DNA from: JAZTZP01 sp045637525
Lineage (GTDB): Bacteria > Bacillota > Clostridia > UBA1381
DNA: 64,000 nt
Direction: 5' to 3'
Assembly (NCBI GenBank): GCA_045637525.1
Contig: JAZTZP010000097.1
Location: 1 to 64,000 of the forward strand
The notes beneath the pieces were generated by a model. That model saw only the letters and a list, made by a program, of their open reading frames with translations, did no database searches and was not told the origin of the DNA. Below, piece by piece: positions 60,765 to 64,000 of the stretch. Within the stretch, counting starts at the first letter, position 1, and each line of letters starts with the position of its first letter. A program made the translations under genes and the position numbers.

Positions 60765-61073
60765 TTATAGTTTAGCGACCTGAATGGTCGTTAAACGCGA
60801 TATAAATCCCTAACGGGATTTTCGATATGTGCTAACGCACGCGATATGCCTGTCGGCGCGATATGTTTGCTTTGCAAACGTTATGGAAGAAAAAATGCAA
60901 AGCATTTTTTCAATATTTAATCAAACAAAAGCAGAGCTTTTGTACCTTAACGTTCGCCAAAGGCGAACATATCGCATTGACTTCAGTCAATATATCGCTT
61001 GCCGGCAGGCAAATATCGCGTCAGCCACAGGCTGACATATCGCTATTATAGTTTAGCACCGCTAAACTATAAT
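60765..61073 (+). repeat. Large palindromic array of tandem hairpins with GCGATAT/ATATCGC linkers
   Basis: About twelve hairpins stand in tandem. The left half has stems at 60770-60796, 60804-60821, 60829-60840, 60848-60857 and 60865-60879, separated by GCGATAT (three exact copies, one TCGATAT). The centre has two A/T-rich hairpins. The right half has stems at 60952-60968, 60976-60991, 60999-61012 and 61020-61036, separated by ATATCGC (four copies), the reverse complement of the left linker. The outer ends carry ATTATAGTTTAGC / GCTAAACTATAAT inverted repeats. The whole element is thus a palindrome of palindromes lying in the uxaC leader. Confidence 0.85.
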
Positions 61074-61125
61074 TTACAAACATTTCGCCCCTGATTATAT
61101 CACAATACGAAAGGAAATGAAATAA

Positions 61126-62481
61126 ATGTTTATAAACGAAACCTTCATGCTCAAAAACAAAACCTCAATCGAGCTTTATGATATGGTTAAAAATCTCCCC
61201 ATAATCGATTATCACTGTCATTTAGTCCCGAAGATGATTTCAGATAACTACAAATTCAAAGACGCATTTGATTTATTCCTCGGCGGAGACCATTATAAAT
61301 GGCGTCAGATGCGTACAAACGGAATTGATGAAGAATATATTACAGGCAACAAAGACGGATACGAAAAGTTCAGAGCGTTCGCCGAAACAATGCCGCTTTT
61401 AATAGGAAATCCCCTTTATCACTGGACTCATCTTGAGCTTAAAAGATATTTCGGAATAGAAAAAGAGCTTGACGGCGACACCTGCAAAGAAATATGGGAT
61501 AAGTGCAACGAACTCCTGACGCAGGATAGTTTTCGTGCGCAGGAGCTTATAAAGCGTTCAAATGTCGAAGTTATATGCACAACAGACGATCCTTCGGATT
61601 CTCTTGAATATCACAAAGAGCTTAAGGATTTTTCCACCAAAATCCTCCCCACCTTCCGTCCCGATAAGCTTGTTGAAATAGGAAAGGAAACCTTTATCCC
61701 TTACGTAAAATCAACAGGCGCATCAGATTTTGACGGCATACTTAAATGGATAACCGAAAAAATAGAATATTTCCATTCACTCGGCTGCCGCTTATCCGAC
61801 CATGGTGTCGAATATGTTCCGTACACTGAGGGAAACGCTTCAGAAGTTTTCGAAAAGAAAATGAACGGTAAAGAAATCACCGCATTTGAAGAGGATGTCT
61901 ATAAAACTGCCGTAATGCAACACTGCGGAAGAGAATATGCACGCCTCGGCTGGACAATGCAGCTTCATATGGGCGCTATACGCAACAATAACACACGTAT
62001 GTTTGAAAAACTCGGTCCTGACACAGGCTTTGATTCAATAAACGACTTGTGCGTTGCAGAAAAATTATCAAAATTCCTTAATTCTCTCGAATATGAGGAC
62101 TTGCTCCCAAAAACAATACTTTATACCTTAAATCCGAAAGATAATTATGTACTCGGCACCATGCTCGGAAACTTCCAGAAAGCTCCGACACCCGGAAAAA
62201 TACAGTTTGGCTCCGGCTGGTGGTTCAACGACCAGCGTGACGGTATGACAGAACAAATGAAAGCTCTGGCAAACCTCGGAATGCTGTCACGGTTCGTTGG
62301 AATGCTCACAGATTCAAGAAGCTTCGTATCTTATCCGAGACATGAATATTTCAGACGTATAATGTGTAATATTATCGGAACATGGGTAGAAGAAAACGAA
62401 TACCCCCGTAACATGAAGAATTTAGAGAAAATCGTTACCGGAATTTCTTATTATAACGCAAAAGAATATTTTAATTTCTAA
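61126..62481 (+). CDS. uxaC: Uronate (glucuronate/galacturonate) isomerase
   Basis: This is a 451-residue UxaC, an amidohydrolase-fold enzyme that converts D-glucuronate to D-fructuronate or D-galacturonate to D-tagaturonate. The metal-binding IIDYHCHL motif lies near residue 30. FLGGDHYKWRQMRTNG, ICTTDDPSDSLEYH, MQLHMGAIRNNN and SGWWFNDQRDGM are family hallmarks. It supplies fructuronate to the SDR/uxuA pair at 25-27 kb. It has its own promoter, a long leader and a terminator. AAAGGAAATG precedes the ATG. Its last 24 bases recur in the scar at 33.5 kb. Confidence 0.97.
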   Translation: MFINETFMLKNKTSIELYDMVKNLPIIDYHCHLVPKMISDNYKFKDAFDLFLGGDHYKWRQMRTNGIDEEYITGNKDGYEKFRAFAETMPLLIGNPLYHWTHLELKRYFGIEKELDGDTCKEIWDKCNELLTQDSFRAQELIKRSNVEVICTTDDPSDSLEYHKELKDFSTKILPTFRPDKLVEIGKETFIPYVKSTGASDFDGILKWITEKIEYFHSLGCRLSDHGVEYVPYTEGNASEVFEKKMNGKEITAFEEDVYKTAVMQHCGREYARLGWTMQLHMGAIRNNNTRMFEKLGPDTGFDSINDLCVAEKLSKFLNSLEYEDLLPKTILYTLNPKDNYVLGTMLGNFQKAPTPGKIQFGSGWWFNDQRDGMTEQMKALANLGMLSRFVGMLTDSRSFVSYPRHEYFRRIMCNIIGTWVEENEYPRNMKNLEKIVTGISYYNAKEYFNF

Positions 62482-62488
62482 ATTTAAA

Positions 62489-62517
62489 GGGCTGTTGTCA
62501 AAAAAACGCAACAGCCC
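62489..62517. terminator. Bidirectional terminator between uxaC and fumC
   Basis: GGGCTGTTG pairs with CAACAGCCC around an 11-nt loop, in the 41-bp gap between the convergent genes. A T-rich stretch (ATATTTT) follows. Confidence 0.75.
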
Positions 62518-62522
62518 ATATT

Positions 62523-63887
62523 TTATGCCATATCTTCAGGACGAAAAACCTCATCAAACTTCTCTTCCGTTAAAAATCCCAAAGCAACGCACGCTTCTTT
62601 TAATGATATATTCTCTTTATAAGCCTTCTTTGCAGTTTTCGCCGCATTGTCATAGCCTATATATGGATTTAACGCCGTTACAAGCATCAGCGAATTATGA
62701 AGATTATATGCCATTTTCTCCCTGTTCGCCTTTATCCCCTTAACGCAGTTGTCGTTAAACGAATTCATCGCATCTGTAAGCAATCTCACCGACTGCAGGA
62801 AATTATATATGCATACCGGCATAAACACATTAAGCTCAAAATTCCCCTGTGAAGCCGCAAGTGCAACAGCTGTATCATTTGCCATAACCTGCACCGCAAC
62901 CATAATTACAGCCTCGCATTGAGTGGGATTTACCTTTCCGGGCATAATCGAGCTTCCCGGCTCATTTTCCGGTATAAAAATCTCGCCAAGTCCACACCTC
63001 GGGCCGCTTGAAAGCCAGCGGATGTCGTTTGCAATCTTCATAAGATTAGCCGCAAGTGCTTTTAACGCCCCATGCGCAAACACAAGCTCGTCCTTTGCAG
63101 TAAGTGCATGGAATTTATTTTCTGCCGTCTTAAAATCCTTACCCGTAATCTCGCTCACACATCTTGCTACTTCTGTGTCAAAACCTTCCGGAGCGTTCAG
63201 CCCGGTACCCACCGCCGTTCCGCCAAGTGCAAGGCTTTTTAAATTATCGGTAGATTTTACAATCATGTCCTTTGAAACCTCAAGCATATTTCTCCAGCCG
63301 CTTATCTCCTGTGAAAACTTTATGGGAGTTGCGTCCTGAAGGTGTGTCCTTCCGCTCTTTACAATACCTTCATTTTCCTTTTCAAGTCTTATAAAAGTCT
63401 CAGTTAATTTTTCAAGTGCCAAAATCAGCTTATCCTCTGTCTCCATAACAGCCGCTATGTGCATTGCAGTCGGAAATGTATCGTTTGAGCTCTGAGACAT
63501 ATTAACATGGTCATTCGGATGAAGAATTTTTTCACCAATTATCTCATTACCCCTGTTTGCTATAACCTCATTGGTATTCATATTCGACTGTGTACCGCTT
63601 CCCGTCTGCCATACAACAAGCGGAAAATGGTCGTTAAGCTCACCGCCAATCACCTCATCACAAGCCGTTTTTATAGCACTAAGGCGTTTTTCGTCTAACT
63701 TGCCAAGATTATAGTTTGCAATAGCGGCAGCCTTTTTTAAAATACCAAACGCCTTTATAATCTCTTTCGGCATAAGCTCCTCGCCAATTTTAAAATTCTG
63801 ATAACTCCTCTGAGTCTGCGCCGCCCAGTATCTGTCAGCAGGCACTTTCATCTCACCCATAGAGTCTTTTTCAATCCTGTATTCCAT
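62523..63887 (-). CDS. fumC: Class II fumarate hydratase
   Basis: This is a 454-residue fumarase interconverting fumarate and L-malate. Family signatures are all present: RYWAAQTQRS, GSGTQSNMNTNEV, MSQSSNDTFPTAMH, GRTHLQDATPI and the flexible catalytic loop GSSIMPGKVNPTQCEAV. GGAG lies 9 bases before the ATG at 63887; an in-frame ATG at 63902 gives five more residues but has a poor SD. It is the only citric-acid-cycle enzyme here and follows a partial gene by 26 bp on the same strand, so both may be one transcript. Confidence 0.95.
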   Translation of the reverse strand: MEYRIEKDSMGEMKVPADRYWAAQTQRSYQNFKIGEELMPKEIIKAFGILKKAAAIANYNLGKLDEKRLSAIKTACDEVIGGELNDHFPLVVWQTGSGTQSNMNTNEVIANRGNEIIGEKILHPNDHVNMSQSSNDTFPTAMHIAAVMETEDKLILALEKLTETFIRLEKENEGIVKSGRTHLQDATPIKFSQEISGWRNMLEVSKDMIVKSTDNLKSLALGGTAVGTGLNAPEGFDTEVARCVSEITGKDFKTAENKFHALTAKDELVFAHGALKALAANLMKIANDIRWLSSGPRCGLGEIFIPENEPGSSIMPGKVNPTQCEAVIMVAVQVMANDTAVALAASQGNFELNVFMPVCIYNFLQSVRLLTDAMNSFNDNCVKGIKANREKMAYNLHNSLMLVTALNPYIGYDNAAKTAKKAYKENISLKEACVALGFLTEEKFDEVFRPEDMA

Positions 63888-63913
63888 TTGTTTATTCTCC
63901 ATTTCTTCTATAA

Positions 63914-64000
63914 TTAAAAACCAAGCTCATCTCTGAAATAACCGCGCGTGTCTGCAAATCTTCCATATTTATCAACTACCGATACACGAACAAATTCTGC
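63914..64000 (-). CDS. C-terminal end of an unidentified protein (cut by window edge)
   Basis: The frame is open from the window edge to a TAA at 63914. It encodes 28 residues ending VRVSVVDKYGRFADTRGYFRDELGF (shown partly below the limit: VRVSVVDKYGR, then DTRGYFRDELGF). The strand-turn pattern 'VRVSVxDxxG..ADT..Y' is like the closing beta-hairpin of some PHP-domain or phosphoesterase proteins, but the piece is too short to assign. It is co-directional with fumC and 26 bp upstream of it. Confidence 0.5.
   Translation of the reverse strand, partial: AEFVRVSVVDKYGRFADTRGYFRDELGF

Larger units (their letters stand above)
60445..61125. other. Complex 680-bp intergenic region between yesN and uxaC
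   Basis: From left to right the region holds the yesN promoter (60497-60525, minus), a minus-strand terminator hairpin (60568-60590) belonging to a possible small RNA, and the 40-bp repeat (60657-60696). Then come the uxaC promoter (60697-60725), a 309-bp hairpin array (60765-61073) and the uxaC SD. No protein-coding gene is convincing: short plus-strand frames of about 60-70 codons run through the hairpin array and reflect its palindromes. Confidence 0.8.

Noticed and set aside
60829..61051. 62-68 codon plus-strand ORFs across the hairpin array
   Set aside because: They arise from the palindromes, lack SDs and encode low-complexity repeats of no known type.
60765..61073. Regularly spaced repeats resembling a CRISPR array
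   Set aside because: The constant parts are only 7 bp and the variable parts are themselves palindromic. The linkers invert at the centre and no cas gene is near, so it is a hairpin array, not CRISPR.
1..64000. tRNA, rRNA, prophage or insertion-sequence genes
   Set aside because: Scanning both strands gave no tRNA-like TTCGA arm contexts, no rRNA segments and no integrase, transposase or phage structural protein motifs.

Overview
The window looks like a chromosomal segment of a strictly anaerobic, low-GC, Gram-positive gut-type Clostridium relative. The evidence is a single-chain pyruvate:ferredoxin oxidoreductase, S-layer-homology (SLH) surface proteins, YesM/YesN two-component pairs and LplB/YtcP sugar ABC permeases. 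The surface-anchored glycan machinery resembles plant cell-wall (pectin/xylan) degraders of the class Clostridia. The genus cannot be fixed from sequence alone.

Layout. 0.2-9.5 kb is housekeeping: nifJ-type PFOR, a CadC/SmtB-like metal sensor, mnmG, a YesL-like membrane protein, an RluA-type pseudouridine synthase and an RlmD/RumA-type rRNA methyltransferase. 9.5-12.1 kb is a compact three-gene islet (PD-(D/E)XK-like nuclease, two-TM protein, MBL/beta-CASP-like hydrolase). It sits exactly at the 3' end of the rRNA methyltransferase gene. Codon-aligned direct repeats flank it, and a second orphan 3' end of such a methyltransferase gene lies on its far side. 12.1-19.1 kb holds a lipoprotein, an NSS-family transporter, PnuC, an alpha/alpha-barrel-like protein, a ClpP-like protease, metA and tyrS. 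19.2-27.2 kb is carbohydrate metabolism: a GH110-like beta-helix enzyme with an AraC regulator, then an operon of two Gfo/Idh/MocA dehydrogenases, a CE15-like esterase, mannonate dehydratase and an SDR, fitting glucuronate breakdown. 27.2-29.7 kb is a copper ATPase with a CopZ-like chaperone domain fused in frame. 29.8-33.4 kb holds a decayed sugar-uptake locus (an orphan lplB followed by a 5'-truncated secreted protein) and a sugar isomerase/epimerase.

33.6-60.4 kb is one long leftward gene train, read as a Gram-positive polysaccharide utilisation locus. In transcription order it encodes a YesN response regulator and YesM kinase, a FAD-dependent oxidoreductase, LplB and YtcP permeases with a substrate-binding lipoprotein, two large SLH-anchored proteins, two GH141-like right-handed beta-helix proteins, a small secreted beta-sandwich protein, and two enzymes without signal peptides. 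The likely flow is binding and cleavage at the S-layer, ABC import, then cytoplasmic cleavage. uxaC (61.1-62.5 kb) and the uxuA/SDR operon would take the released uronic acids onward. fumC and a partial gene close the window.

Non-coding structure is unusually rich. There are two arrays of tandem short hairpins joined by constant 7-nt linkers (26.1 kb and 60.8 kb). A 40-bp sequence from upstream of uxaC recurs at 33.5 kb, fused directly to a copy of the last bases of uxaC, so it looks like a deletion scar. Others are a palindromic bidirectional promoter (7.1 kb), a possible attenuator-like leader (57.4 kb) and a candidate small RNA (60.6 kb). No rRNA, tRNA, CRISPR array, insertion sequence or phage gene was seen.
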